A stretch of DNA of 64,000 nucleotides from Kamptonema sp. UHCC 0994 (GCF_029167235.1 NZ_JARFTR010000141.1:1-64000); one strand, 5' to 3'. Positions 34,248 to 44,528 are shown, numbered from the stretch's first letter. The notes: generated from the sequence alone by a model not told the origin. Made by a program: numbers and translations.

Positions 34248-34295
34248 GAAGTTATTTACCGAACATGATATGACATCTGACTGGGGAGTAAAAAG

Positions 34296-37274
34296 TCATT
34301 GCTGACGCTTCTCTAACTGTGTTGTAGCCTCACCAACTAGGGTAAAAGCAGACCACTGATAAGGCTCAGAGTAAATCTTCTTTTTTGTATCTTTGTCTAC
34401 ATAGTTCTTTGTGTTCAACATTGCCTGACGCAAGGCTTCTGCTTTGTCCAGTTTTCCTGACTTTGATTGCTCTTTCAGTTGTCTATAAAACTCGGTCATC
34501 AAGAAGGCTGTTGAATAGTCATCTACATTCCATAAGGAAACAATTGCACTGGAAGACCCGGCAGCAAGCGCAGACCGAGATAGACCAATTACTCCATCCG
34601 CAGTCAGTCGTCCTAGCGCTGTATCGCAAGCGCTTAGAACAATTAACTCAGCTTGTAGCTTCATTTGTGAAATTTCACTGGCAGTGAGCCAACCATCATC
34701 GTTTCCAGAAGCATTCAAAGCGATCGCTCCTGGAACTTCTCCCTTTTCCTCACAATTATTTAGTAAGCCGTGTGTTGCCAGATGAATCATGCGGGCCTGA
34801 AGCATCTTCTGTTTAACCGCAGTTTCTGTTTTCTCCTGAACTCCCAAAGTTGGAGAGATATCGAAAAGAACCGAAATATCTTCTGCTTCTTTTTCTGCTC
34901 CTTCTAATTCAGTCAGACTTAACTTTTCCGAGTTAGAGCAAAATTGATCTGGCTTTGCATTTTTTACTCCCAAAATTAACCAATCTTTGTTTTCTAGAGG
35001 TTTGCGGTTAGACTCCCTGTTTTGTTGTCGTTGTCGGATTATATCTAATGCCTGAATTGATGGGGTAGTTAAAATCGGGTGTTTCTCGATTAGGTATTTT
35101 TTAGCTTTGGAATCGTATAGAGCAGCAAAGGGAATCTGGAATAAACTTCCTTGAGGAACAAAAATGACTTTTTCATTTTCTGTGGGCAAAATAATATTAT
35201 TATTCGGTTCAATTAAAATTTGATAATATGTTGCTAAAACTTTATTCACTTCCTCTTGAGTTATTATTTTCTTTGAAGGATTTTTACCTTTTTCTTTTTT
35301 AGAACTACGAAGATAAGCACGAGCTATTGGACCTCCTGAACCTCCTAAAATACTAGGGACAGGTCTATCACCTTCTGGCAACTCATTTCTAAATTTATTA
35401 AGCTGTTCTTCCCAATCATTCAGATTTACTTTTTCAAATTCTACTTTTTCTTGGTTAGGTTTAACTACCCAAATATAAAGTTGGTGACTGTCATCGATAA
35501 TAGAATTTTCTTTTTTTATATTTGAGTAAACTACTAAAGTAGCTTGCTGCTCTTGAGCAATTCTTTTGATGTCTTGAATATTCAAAATAGCAGAGTCTTC
35601 TCTATTAGTGTTTAACTGCTTTGCCAAAACATCTACGAAAGCTCTTGCCCTTCCTCTTTCTGCAACCTCTAACGCTAACTCAGTCTGGCTATTACTAATG
35701 TAAACTTGTTGCAGATTGAGATAAGTCGTCTGCTGAGTGTCAAATATAAATACTTTCTCTGTTTCAGTTAACCCTTCCCGGAGAGATTCTCTTGCACTTA
35801 TTGCATCTTTCAGATCTTGTATGGCTTTATCCAGATTTTCTTGACTTTTGATAAATTTTTGTTCTGCTTCTGTTACTTGACCCTTTTCTTTTAGCAATTT
35901 TTCTTGCTCTTTAAAGATATTACTAATCTGAAAATAAGATACTCCTAATGAGTTTAGAGCATTTCCTATCCCAGGTCTATCTTGAATATTTATTGAAGTA
36001 GTTAGATATTCAGTAGTGCAGATAATGGCTTTATCATAATTTTCTTGTGAATACTTAAGATCAGCTATATAATTTTCTTTGGAAGGCTTAAGATTACCTA
36101 TTGAATAGTAAATACCACCTAAACCACCGTGGGTAGATGCTACTAAACGACGATCCTTAATCTTTTGAGCAATGCCTAAACGTTTTTGATAACAATCTAT
36201 TGCCTGCCCTAAGTCAGAGTCATTTTTAGAAGGTACTTCATAACAATTTATTGTCTGGTTTGAGCCGGAATCTTTTTTGAAACCATTCCGTTTCCAACGA
36301 CTATGGTAAGCACTTGCTAATTCCCCTAGAGCAATCGCCGCTCCTGGTGGATCTTCATTATCTTTATTAGTAGCAGTTTCTAAATGCTTTTTAAAGTAGT
36401 CCATTGCTATGTCGTAGCTTTTTTGCATATCCATTTCTGTTTCTTCGTAGCTTGCTTGCATGTGGTGAGCATTACCTAAACTACCTAAAGCCGCCCCTCT
36501 TAGTTTAAAAAGTTCTTTCCTTTCTTCTTTAGTTAATTCTTGATTTTTTTCGAGAATTTTATCAATAAGTTTCAATCGCTTCATATGAAGTTTAATTGAT
36601 TCGGGATAGTTACCTAAGCTAAGGTAAACACTTCCTAATCCCCCTTGAGCTATTGCTCGCGCTTTATCATCATCATCTTTCTCAGCAGCAGCCAAACTCT
36701 TTTCGTAGTAATAACGAGCTTTTGGGTAATTTCCCATTAAATAATAAGCGTCTCCTAAGCTACTAAAAGCAGCAGCCTCTTCTTTCTTGCTGTCTGTGAT
36801 TTTATTAGTAGCAATATCTAAACGTTTTTCATGATAATCAATCGCTGTTTTGTAACATGCTTTGTTATGGTAAACAGTTCCCATAGTACCAAGAGTAAGC
36901 GCTTCTTTATCAAAATTTTGCTCTTTTTGATAAAGTTTTAATGCTTCTTCAAAAGTTATTAAAGCATCATCATATTTATAATTATTACGTTGTTCTTTTC
37001 CCTGTTCAAAAAGCAGATCTGCTTTTTCACTATTAGGTATTTGACTAATAATTGGACTGTGATTTTTATCTTTTATAGTATTTTTCGCACAAGGATTTGA
37101 GATTTGAGTAGGAGTTTCGCTAGAAGCTTTACTAGGAGTTTGTCGATTTTGTTTCTGAGTAAAGATTCTTTGATTTTGAGAAGTATAAAACAGTAATCCA
37201 GTCAAGGCAGCAATGAATAATGAAAGCAGAAAAACAGTTCTTGAACGCATAAAATACCAGCTTATTGTTGTCAA
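34296..37274 (-). CDS. TPR-CHAT protease, membrane-anchored
   Basis: 992 residues. A single N-terminal membrane segment (VFLLSLFIAALTGLLFY, 14-30; start may also be Met9) precedes about nine TPR-like repeats (70-520, with repeated GNYPKA, LG-A-Y) and a C-terminal CHAT caspase-like domain. The His-Cys dyad is intact: H835 in IHLATHG and C883 in VLSACDTALG, followed by GL-RSALAAG and VSLWNVDD. CHAT proteases cleave after an Arg or other specific residue in partners upon activation. It overlaps the upstream CHAT-NB-ARC gene by 4 bases. The pair forms a coupled protease unit, with this one tethered to the membrane. Confidence 0.88.
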   Translation of the reverse strand: MTTISWYFMRSRTVFLLSLFIAALTGLLFYTSQNQRIFTQKQNRQTPSKASSETPTQISNPCAKNTIKDKNHSPIISQIPNSEKADLLFEQGKEQRNNYKYDDALITFEEALKLYQKEQNFDKEALTLGTMGTVYHNKACYKTAIDYHEKRLDIATNKITDSKKEEAAAFSSLGDAYYLMGNYPKARYYYEKSLAAAEKDDDDKARAIAQGGLGSVYLSLGNYPESIKLHMKRLKLIDKILEKNQELTKEERKELFKLRGAALGSLGNAHHMQASYEETEMDMQKSYDIAMDYFKKHLETATNKDNEDPPGAAIALGELASAYHSRWKRNGFKKDSGSNQTINCYEVPSKNDSDLGQAIDCYQKRLGIAQKIKDRRLVASTHGGLGGIYYSIGNLKPSKENYIADLKYSQENYDKAIICTTEYLTTSINIQDRPGIGNALNSLGVSYFQISNIFKEQEKLLKEKGQVTEAEQKFIKSQENLDKAIQDLKDAISARESLREGLTETEKVFIFDTQQTTYLNLQQVYISNSQTELALEVAERGRARAFVDVLAKQLNTNREDSAILNIQDIKRIAQEQQATLVVYSNIKKENSIIDDSHQLYIWVVKPNQEKVEFEKVNLNDWEEQLNKFRNELPEGDRPVPSILGGSGGPIARAYLRSSKKEKGKNPSKKIITQEEVNKVLATYYQILIEPNNNIILPTENEKVIFVPQGSLFQIPFAALYDSKAKKYLIEKHPILTTPSIQALDIIRQRQQNRESNRKPLENKDWLILGVKNAKPDQFCSNSEKLSLTELEGAEKEAEDISVLFDISPTLGVQEKTETAVKQKMLQARMIHLATHGLLNNCEEKGEVPGAIALNASGNDDGWLTASEISQMKLQAELIVLSACDTALGRLTADGVIGLSRSALAAGSSSAIVSLWNVDDYSTAFLMTEFYRQLKEQSKSGKLDKAEALRQAMLNTKNYVDKDTKKKIYSEPYQWSAFTLVGEATTQLEKRQQ

Positions 37275-40200
37275 ATTATTTGAGCTGCATCCCTCATTTC
37301 AGATAAATTCTGATTAACTCTTACTGTAAGTGGATGCTCTTTACCAAGTTTTTTCTCAAGGATTGCTAAGGCTTGCCGATAGAGCGGTTCTGCTTGAGCA
37401 TAACGCCTCCAAGAAGTGTAAAATTTTGCTAAATCGTTCAAGCTAACTGCTACATCAGGATGGTCATTTCCTAAGAACTTCTGAAACATTCCTAATGCTT
37501 GAATGTATGTGGTTTCTGCCTTTACCAGATCACCCTGCTGGGCATAGATAAATGCTAGGTTGTTAAGGCAGTTTGCTACATCTGGGTGTTCTTCTCCTAA
37601 TAATTGTTTAAAAAGTTCCAGTGCTTGTACGTACAAAAGTTCTGCTTCGGCGTAGCGTCCTTGAGCATCGTAAAGGCGTGCTAAGTTATTCAAACTCGTA
37701 GCCAGATAAATTTCTTTTTTTGTACCTTTATAGAGGATAATTGCTTGTTCAAACAAGGGTTCCGCTTCGACGTAGCGTCCCTGATAGAGATAAAGGTATG
37801 CTAAGTTGTTGAAACAGTCTGCTACATCCGGATGTTCAGAGCCTAACAAGCGTTGTTTCATCTCCAATGATTGCTTGTATAAAGCCTCTGCATCATCGTA
37901 TTTTCCCTGAAGATTGTAAAGAATTGCTAGTTGATTGAGACTGTCAGCTACTTGAGGAGCTTCTGTGCCTAGCAAACGTTGTCTCATCTCCAACACCTGT
38001 TTACACAGGTGTTCGGCTTCTGAGTAACGACATTGTAGTCTGTAAATGTAAGCTAAATGGTTAATGCTAGTTGCAATATCAAGATGTTCGCTACCAAAGC
38101 GTTGTTCGCTCAGGCTACGACACCTGTCGTACCAGTCAGCGGCTTGTTCGTAGAAACTCTGTCCTTCGTAAAACCGACCTAGAGCTTCAAACGGTTTGAG
38201 TAAGTCTGTGTCAGTTAAGTAGCAATTTAATAATGTGGCAGCTTCAGCCACATGGGGTATAGCAGGTGCTAGTTCTAAAAGCAAGTCGTGAGTTGGAGTT
38301 TCTGGAATTGTCCGAGCAATAGCTACCATTGCTTGACAGAACTGCCGTTTGAGTTCATCCGAGTTGGTTATGCTAACTTGTTTTGCTTGAAAGAACTCCC
38401 GAATGAGCTGATGCAGTTGATAAATTCCTGCTCCCTTGCGCTGGAGTAGGTTCAGGTTAAGTAGGTTATCATCCCGCAGCCCTTCCAGGTCTTCTAAGTT
38501 TTGCTTTGGCAAACACTTCTCGACTAACGACCAAGGGATGGGAGCTAGGGCAAACAAGCTCAGTAAACAACCTAACTGTTTTGTTGGCTCATCTAGTACC
38601 TCCCAACTTAGTTCAAAGGCAGCAGCAACTCCCAAAGATGCAGTCATGTCAGCATCAGGTTTAGAAAGCGATCGCTCATCCAATCTCTTCTTCTCCAACC
38701 GTTGCTGCATTTCAGCCAGAGAAAGGTCAGGTTTACGGTCAAAATAGCGCCCCACTAGCTCCAATCCCAAGGGTAAGTATCCCAACCAAGCACAAAGTTT
38801 TTGGGCATTATCCCGTTGTTGCTGAATGCGCTCTGCTCCTACTAACGATTCTAGTAGTGCTAATGCTGCTGACTCATCTAGCACCTCAATTTCCAACTGT
38901 TTGACTGATTTACCCAACCGCAGGCGAGTGGTCATTAACACTTTGAACCGGGATTCAGCAGGGGGCAAGTAGGGTTTGATGGCTTCGTAGTCTGTAACAT
39001 CATCCAATATCACCAGCACTTCACCTGCTGCCCAATGCGTCCAGCAAAATCCTACCTGACCCGTTAAGTCTAGGTCTTCAGGGGGCTGAAGTTGGAGACG
39101 CGATCGCCCAAACTGGACAATCTGAGTGCCTACATTTAATCCTTTCGCCCGTAACCAGCAGATGCCACCTTGATAGGTTTGCTTGCATATTAGCGCATAT
39201 TGCAGAGCCAGTTCCGTTTTACCAATGCCACCCATGCCTGCGATCGCAGATACCGCTACCCGTTCATTCTCTTGAAGCTGCTGGTGCAGAATTTCCAGCT
39301 CTCGCTCCCGACCGACAAACTGCACCACTCCACTGCGAGGTAAGTTCTCAGGAATTCCCGTCAGTGAAGAATCGGGCTGTTGGTTAGACTGACTGGACGC
39401 ACTATGGCGCTTAAACAGATAACCATCCCGCACGCGCATGAAGATGACAGGGGTTGCGAAATCGCGTTTACGATATTGGGTTGGCCCAAGAGCGATCGCA
39501 CGTCTTGCATATTGAACCGCAATATCAACCGGATCTTCTGCTGCCAACTGTTGATAGAAGCGCAGTGCAAAGCGACTAGCAGTGCTGTTCGTCACTTCAT
39601 ATTGCATCGCCACAACCACAGGCACATTTTGTTGGACAACCTTAGATGCAACTCCCACAAATGCTTGTGATGAAGACAGCATTCCGCCTTCACAAGCTTG
39701 TAACATGACTACGCCTGGGCGGTGTTGATTAAACAATTCGCTGAAGTAATCTGCATCCACCCACATTGCCTCATTAAAGTCAGGATCGACTAAAGCTATC
39801 TCACCGACTTCTTGTTTACCCTCATTCTTCATCCGTCCATGACCAATGAACTGAAAAATATGAGGGTCTTTTGACAGAATAGTATCAATAGTTTCAGGGT
39901 TAGCGGAACTGATAATTGGCAATAATTCCACCCGTTTTGCTTGCTCAACTGCTAGTTTTTCTAATGCTGCTTGGACTGGTTCGTAGGCAACGGGCGGTAA
40001 ATTAGAAGGAGCAGAGATAATTAAAGCAATTCTCAGCTTTTCATCAGATTCTAGTTGAATTGGTTGTGCGGCAATCCACTGCGATCGCCTGCGAGAGAAA
40101 ACCAGATCCGGTACTGTTCCCATCCAAATTGTACCTAGATTAGCTCTTGCAGGCACACACATAAATTCCCAAGGCAGGGCAGCTATTTCAGGCATTCCCT

Positions 40201-40522
40201 GTTCGTCGATATCCAGTTCAACTCGCAGTAGTTGTTTTTCCTGTTGCACTACCTGATAGTAAAAGTTGACGAAATCTTGGCGCAGCACGTCATCAAACAA
40301 GACATCAAATAAGGCTTCTCCGAGTGATCGCACTAAATTAGAATCGTTCAACTCGTTATTCTTGGCAGATTCTAGCAGTGGTGCAATCTCTGAGCGCTTC
40401 TCCTGATATCGAAACGCGCCGCTAGGTTGTCCCTTGTCTTGATGTTGAGCATCCCACTTTTCTACCTGGATGCGATCGCGGTTGGCAACGCGAATGCGAT
40501 AGGTATAGTATGTTTTTGCCAT
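37271..40522 (-). CDS. CHAT - NB-ARC - TPR STAND protein
   Basis: 1083 residues. N-terminal CHAT domain (1-370) with H228 in FIGHG and C277 in LQACEGG, the intact dyad. A central NB-ARC ATPase starts at 395 (QFVGRERELE; Walker A GMGGIGKT 429-436; Walker B VLVILDDV; LMTTR; GYLPLGLELVG). A C-terminal TPR array (about 770-1075) has several near-identical kinesin-light-chain-like repeats (HPDVA-x-LNNLA-x-Y-x-QG-Y-EAE). STAND proteins of this plan bind a trigger through the repeats, oligomerise through NB-ARC and unleash the N-terminal effector, here a protease. Downstream gene overlaps by 4 bases. HIP1 sites inside show local composition. Confidence 0.92.
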   Translation of the reverse strand: MAKTYYTYRIRVANRDRIQVEKWDAQHQDKGQPSGAFRYQEKRSEIAPLLESAKNNELNDSNLVRSLGEALFDVLFDDVLRQDFVNFYYQVVQQEKQLLRVELDIDEQGMPEIAALPWEFMCVPARANLGTIWMGTVPDLVFSRRRSQWIAAQPIQLESDEKLRIALIISAPSNLPPVAYEPVQAALEKLAVEQAKRVELLPIISSANPETIDTILSKDPHIFQFIGHGRMKNEGKQEVGEIALVDPDFNEAMWVDADYFSELFNQHRPGVVMLQACEGGMLSSSQAFVGVASKVVQQNVPVVVAMQYEVTNSTASRFALRFYQQLAAEDPVDIAVQYARRAIALGPTQYRKRDFATPVIFMRVRDGYLFKRHSASSQSNQQPDSSLTGIPENLPRSGVVQFVGRERELEILHQQLQENERVAVSAIAGMGGIGKTELALQYALICKQTYQGGICWLRAKGLNVGTQIVQFGRSRLQLQPPEDLDLTGQVGFCWTHWAAGEVLVILDDVTDYEAIKPYLPPAESRFKVLMTTRLRLGKSVKQLEIEVLDESAALALLESLVGAERIQQQRDNAQKLCAWLGYLPLGLELVGRYFDRKPDLSLAEMQQRLEKKRLDERSLSKPDADMTASLGVAAAFELSWEVLDEPTKQLGCLLSLFALAPIPWSLVEKCLPKQNLEDLEGLRDDNLLNLNLLQRKGAGIYQLHQLIREFFQAKQVSITNSDELKRQFCQAMVAIARTIPETPTHDLLLELAPAIPHVAEAATLLNCYLTDTDLLKPFEALGRFYEGQSFYEQAADWYDRCRSLSEQRFGSEHLDIATSINHLAYIYRLQCRYSEAEHLCKQVLEMRQRLLGTEAPQVADSLNQLAILYNLQGKYDDAEALYKQSLEMKQRLLGSEHPDVADCFNNLAYLYLYQGRYVEAEPLFEQAIILYKGTKKEIYLATSLNNLARLYDAQGRYAEAELLYVQALELFKQLLGEEHPDVANCLNNLAFIYAQQGDLVKAETTYIQALGMFQKFLGNDHPDVAVSLNDLAKFYTSWRRYAQAEPLYRQALAILEKKLGKEHPLTVRVNQNLSEMRDAAQII

Positions 40523-40574
40523 AAGTTTCCGCCTCTGCCTTTGAGCCTACTTTAACACTAAAATTTCTTAGTCA

Positions 40575-41525
40575 TCACCCTTTCGGCAGATTTAGCTCCC
40601 ATTTTTCAGCATCGCCACGAGAAAAATGGCTAGCTGCTTCATTTTTCTGCTTAAGTAGTTGTTTCAATTTTTCGGACAAATTGGCAAAAACATCTCGAAT
40701 ATCAGCCGTCAGCCAATTAAGATCGGGTTCAGCCCATACTGTGCCCTGCAATGTAATTGATTCAGTACCTTTGGGAACTTTAAAAACGATTCCGAATTTC
40801 CCTGTGCCAATTTTTTGTAGTTCTTGATCCTGAATTCGCCAGTAGCAAGTAGAATTTCCTTCACCGTTTGTCAGAATTTCGGAATGACCGAGATTATATT
40901 GATAGGCAGGCATGGCTGAAAATGCCTTAAAGTTATTCTTGCTGGTGACATTGGCTTTGATCTCTTCTGGTATCAAGTCCAATAGTTCTGCTAACTTGGA
41001 GGAATCCACGCCTACATCCCAGTTTAAGTTACCATTTAATCCCACATCCATGCCCACTCCAAAGTTCATTACTGAGCGCCACTTTTGAGCAGGAAACAAG
41101 CTGGTAATAATTGGCTCGCTGCTACCTTTGGGACTAAAATTTAATTCACAGGTTAACCGCCAGAATCGAGCGCCACGTTCAGGAATTAGAGCGACTGTTA
41201 GGGTCATATAATAGAAGTCAAACTGTTGTTGCATCTGTTGTTTATAGATGCTATCTAGTTCAGTACCGCTATCTGTAAAGATATTCTCGGTCAGCCGAAT
41301 TAGTCGATCTCTAGGATTGCCAAAGTTAACTTTAGTTTGAAATAAGCTATCAACTTTGTCTGCATTTATCCCTAGTTTTGTCCCGCCAGCTAAAGTTCCC
41401 TCCCATTTCTGAACTTCTTTGAGCAAGTCAGATAACAGGGCATCGTTTTCATCGAAGTTTGGTTTGGACATTTCATCAGTCATACATATATCGCTTTTAT
41501 AACACCAAATTTTATTGTATTCCAT
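40575..41525 (-). CDS. unrecognised protein upstream of the CHAT pair
   Basis: 316 residues; starts at 41525, or 41483 (MTDEMSKPNFD) if the first 14 residues are non-coding, with no clear ribosome site for either. The sequence is globular with W-rich strands (ARFWRLTCELNFSPKG, WDVGVDSSKLAELL, CYWRIQDQEL) and a helical C-terminus. No family recognised. It precedes the CHAT-NB-ARC gene by only 52 bases on the same strand, so it probably belongs to the same operon. A substrate, sensor or pore-like effector for the proteases is possible by analogy with other CHAT systems, but this is not shown. Confidence 0.6.
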   Translation of the reverse strand: MEYNKIWCYKSDICMTDEMSKPNFDENDALLSDLLKEVQKWEGTLAGGTKLGINADKVDSLFQTKVNFGNPRDRLIRLTENIFTDSGTELDSIYKQQMQQQFDFYYMTLTVALIPERGARFWRLTCELNFSPKGSSEPIITSLFPAQKWRSVMNFGVGMDVGLNGNLNWDVGVDSSKLAELLDLIPEEIKANVTSKNNFKAFSAMPAYQYNLGHSEILTNGEGNSTCYWRIQDQELQKIGTGKFGIVFKVPKGTESITLQGTVWAEPDLNWLTADIRDVFANLSEKLKQLLKQKNEAASHFSRGDAEKWELNLPKG

Positions 41526-41588
41526 TAGATAGAGGATCGCATATCAGATTTAGAAGGAGTTCAAACTGAGATCGCATCCGCGATCTCA

Positions 41589-42356
41589 CTAAAGTATGGT
41601 GTGGCTTTTGGGGTTTACCGCTCTCGCTCGCAATAATGGCAGTCCTTCTACCAAGTTGATAGCTGCTTTCAAACCAGCTATTGCGTACAAAGAAGCTACA
41701 TCTGCTCGTTCAGATGGGCTAGCATTGGCTTCTTCTAACAACTTTATCAGGTATTCAGGAACCTGTACGAGAGCGCCATCAGTACAAGCTAGAGGGACAA
41801 ATTTAGTATCGGGAGCTAGGACTTTTGGCTTCATAAATGGCAGTTCGCGCTGGAAAGTTTTGGGAGTATGGTGATAGTTTGTTATAGCCGATTGTTCTGA
41901 TTTACGCCTATACCACCGCTTGGCTCGGTAAAAACTTCCTTTCAGTAATGGGGGCTGGTTTACCACCAGTACAGCTTCGTGAAAGGGGAGATTCATTTGT
42001 TCTCCTTCCTGAATTTTTGTCCTTTCTAAGTTAGATTTTGTCAACGAGTCAGGCGCAAGGGGACAGTGAGGATAAGACATGACTTTACAGTTGTAGCTTA
42101 AGTCAGAAAGTAATTTCCCATTGCGTGACAGTTTCGCTTTAAGATAATGCCATTTTAATCCAGGGATATATGCTCCTGAATATTTTAATTCAACTGCTCC
42201 CATGTAGATCCATTCTGTACGTTCTAAGGTTAGCAAAATGTTACCTTTTCCTAGTTTAATCGTGTTGCGTTTTAAAAAACTATAATCTGGATGTCTCTTC
42301 AAAAGCTCTGACAGCCACTCTTTTTGTTTCTTATTCACGCTAAAAATATCTCTCAA
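41589..42356 (-). CDS. hypothetical protein
   Basis: 255 residues from a TTG at 42356; a GTG at 42338 is the alternative. An N-terminal alpha/beta segment (LLLTLERTEWIYMGAVELKY, then PGLKWHYLKAKLSR) is followed by a basic middle (YRAKRWYRRKSEQ) and a conserved-looking helical end (SPSERADVASLYAIAGLKAA). No family assigned. A UANC hairpin leader lies 24 bases before the TTG (42 bases before the GTG), with a TATATTAT -10-like element just upstream, so it shares the backbone-gene leader. It is 63 bases upstream of the 316-residue gene but with its own promoter. Confidence 0.6.
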   Translation of the reverse strand: MRDIFSVNKKQKEWLSELLKRHPDYSFLKRNTIKLGKGNILLTLERTEWIYMGAVELKYSGAYIPGLKWHYLKAKLSRNGKLLSDLSYNCKVMSYPHCPLAPDSLTKSNLERTKIQEGEQMNLPFHEAVLVVNQPPLLKGSFYRAKRWYRRKSEQSAITNYHHTPKTFQRELPFMKPKVLAPDTKFVPLACTDGALVQVPEYLIKLLEEANASPSERADVASLYAIAGLKAAINLVEGLPLLRARAVNPKSHTIL

Positions 42357-42379
42357 GAATTTTGCTTTTTATCCAGTTG

Positions 42380-42393
42380 TCTGCGTTAGCAGA
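42380..42393 (-). promoter_or_regulatory. UANC-loop leader hairpin of 41589-42356
   Basis: TCTGC-GTTA-GCAGA on the + strand (leftward loop UAAC, 5-bp stem). Leftward, GCTATATTATC directly precedes it, giving a -10-like TATATT or TATTAT that would start RNA at or near the stem. Confidence 0.65.
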
Positions 42394-42602
42394 GATAATA
42401 TAGCAACTGCTAAGGCTGTTAGGATTAGGGGCTAGGGACTAGGGAAAGAGAAGCTGTGCTAGTAATCAGGACTTACGCAGTGCTTTCTACCAAAAGTTAG
42501 AACTGTTGGCTGTAATTGTTCGTTCTTAAGACTGAGCTAACACTGATTAGTTTTGATTTAAGCTTACTTGTTTGCTAACAATAATTTGTAACTACAAATC
42601 AG

Positions 42603-44528
42603 ATGGATTTTGAGATTAAATTTTTGATCGCACAGGCTAACTCTACTCCCGTTCTCGCTCAAACCCAGAGGAGAACCCAGCAACCCTCACCACTATCCTC
42701 AATTGACTTAGGCGGTCTTTTCCAACAATATAATAACCCGGATGGGTATCTAACAATAGGAGCGCTGATTTTCCTCCTCTTACTGTCTCGGTTTCTAGGG
42801 AATGGCAAGGGCAAAATTACCACTGGCAAAGTGTGTGGAACTTCGGAAAAAATGGCAGCTACTCAGCTTGCCTTGAAACAAATTAAAGAACGCAAACATA
42901 ATAAAGTCACGCTTTGGTGTGGCAGTCCTCGCTATTGGTGGAAAGGAAAAAAACTTAGAGGTTTTGTTACTACTATTCAGACAGCTTTGGGTTCTTCTCC
43001 TACTGTTTGGCTCCCTCATGCAGAACGATCAACTTTAGTAATTGGAGCACCTGGGTCGGGTAAAACTTTTTCGACAATTGATAGGGCGCTAGAAAGTGCA
43101 ATGGTGCAAGGATTTCCGATTATTCTCTACGATAAGAAAGGAGATCAGCTTAAGCTCCACGCACCGATGGCAGCGCGGTATGGCTACCAAGTGTGGGTAT
43201 TTGCACCGGGAGAAGCCTATTCAGGTATTATTAATCCCCTCGACTTTATGAAATCGCCTCAAGATTCGGTCATGGCTGGGGAAATTGGTCAGGTTATTAA
43301 TAGAAATGCTAGTTCAGGTAATGGAAAAAGTGACGAATTTTTCTCAAAAGCTGGAGATTTATTAGCTAAAGCACTCCTTCAATTAGTCAAGGGTTCTAAA
43401 TATCCAGATATGGCAATGCTTTATGCAATTTTGAGGTTGCCAAATTTGGTAAAGCGGATTGACTATGCGATTCAATCCCGTCAAATTGATGAGTGGGTTG
43501 CCACCAGTTTTAACCAGTTTTTGAGTGCCAAAGAAGCCGAAAAAACCATCTCTGGAATTCTGACGACGGCGGCGGGAACTTTCAGCAGTTTTATCCAAGC
43601 TGACCTGTTACGAGCATTTTTAGGAAAGTCGGACATCCCGACGAAAATAGAAGGTCGGCAGATGATTGTTTTCAAATTAGATGACGAAAGGCGCTCCGTC
43701 GTGGGGCCATTACTAGCAGCAGCGATTCACCTGCTGGTTGTGTCCAACTTAAGCCGCCCTCGGAAAGATCCACTGGTTATTTCACTCGATGAATTTCCCT
43801 CTATTCGATTGGATCGGATGCCACAGTGGATTAACGAATATCGCTCGAATGGAGCTTGTTTCATTCTGGGAATTCAGAGTTTGGAGCAACTATATGAAGG
43901 GTATGGAGAGAAAATGGGGGCGGCGATCGCCTCTGCTTGTAGCACTCACATTTTGTTCAATCCTGGTAATACTGACACTGCTAAAAAATACTCCGAACGC
44001 TACGGAGAAAAAGAAGTTTTGCTCAAAAGTAAGTCTACCAGCCGTTCTATGGGTGGTCAATCTCAAAGCAATCAATCTATTAGTTGGAACGAGTCGCTTC
44101 AAAAAATGCCATTGTTTTCAGTGGATGAGATTTTGCGGTTTCCCCAGGGACGGTGTGTAATTACGAATCCCGGCTACAGTTCCGGCGGCGAGGGGTCAAT
44201 TCCTTACGCGCTAACCATTCCTATTCCTAAAGCTGATTTGCAGCGGCAAAGTGAGAGTGAGGCCCTCTGGGATGCTCTTGTTAGGCTACGGCTGGAGAGT
44301 CGCATCAAACAGGCCAGTCTTGACCAACTAACTGCTGCTTTGTACGATCGCATTGAGGAAGCAGAAAGGATGTTACCTCTACCAGATGCCGGGGGTAACG
44401 TTCCATCCCCATCACCGATGCCACCAGGTTCAGGCAAGAAATTTGGCTCTGACCCGCTAGACTCAGTTGTTAGTAAAACTGAGCGTTATAGGCGGGTTTT
44501 TGCCACGGGCGGCATTGGCAAGCGTTAA
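42603..44528 (+). CDS. VirD4/TraD-type coupling ATPase
   Basis: 641 residues. One transmembrane segment near the N-terminus (YLTIGALIFLLLLSRFLG, about 49-66) anchors the protein. The ATPase has Walker A GAPGSGKT (148-155), a YDKKGDQ block, a second KLDDERRSVVGPLLAAAI region, and Walker B LVISLDEF (391-398), then the ILGIQSLEQLYEGYG sensor and NPG-DTAKKYSERYGEK region of TraG/VirD4 proteins. These ATPases bring relaxase-DNA complexes to a type IV pore. No relaxase or VirB-type genes are in the window; those may lie elsewhere. The C-terminal 40 residues are Pro/Gly-rich and disordered. It faces a convergent gene at 44654. Confidence 0.9.
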   Translation: MDFEIKFLIAQANSTPVLAQTQRRTQQPSPLSSIDLGGLFQQYNNPDGYLTIGALIFLLLLSRFLGNGKGKITTGKVCGTSEKMAATQLALKQIKERKHNKVTLWCGSPRYWWKGKKLRGFVTTIQTALGSSPTVWLPHAERSTLVIGAPGSGKTFSTIDRALESAMVQGFPIILYDKKGDQLKLHAPMAARYGYQVWVFAPGEAYSGIINPLDFMKSPQDSVMAGEIGQVINRNASSGNGKSDEFFSKAGDLLAKALLQLVKGSKYPDMAMLYAILRLPNLVKRIDYAIQSRQIDEWVATSFNQFLSAKEAEKTISGILTTAAGTFSSFIQADLLRAFLGKSDIPTKIEGRQMIVFKLDDERRSVVGPLLAAAIHLLVVSNLSRPRKDPLVISLDEFPSIRLDRMPQWINEYRSNGACFILGIQSLEQLYEGYGEKMGAAIASACSTHILFNPGNTDTAKKYSERYGEKEVLLKSKSTSRSMGGQSQSNQSISWNESLQKMPLFSVDEILRFPQGRCVITNPGYSSGGEGSIPYALTIPIPKADLQRQSESEALWDALVRLRLESRIKQASLDQLTAALYDRIEEAERMLPLPDAGGNVPSPSPMPPGSGKKFGSDPLDSVVSKTERYRRVFATGGIGKR

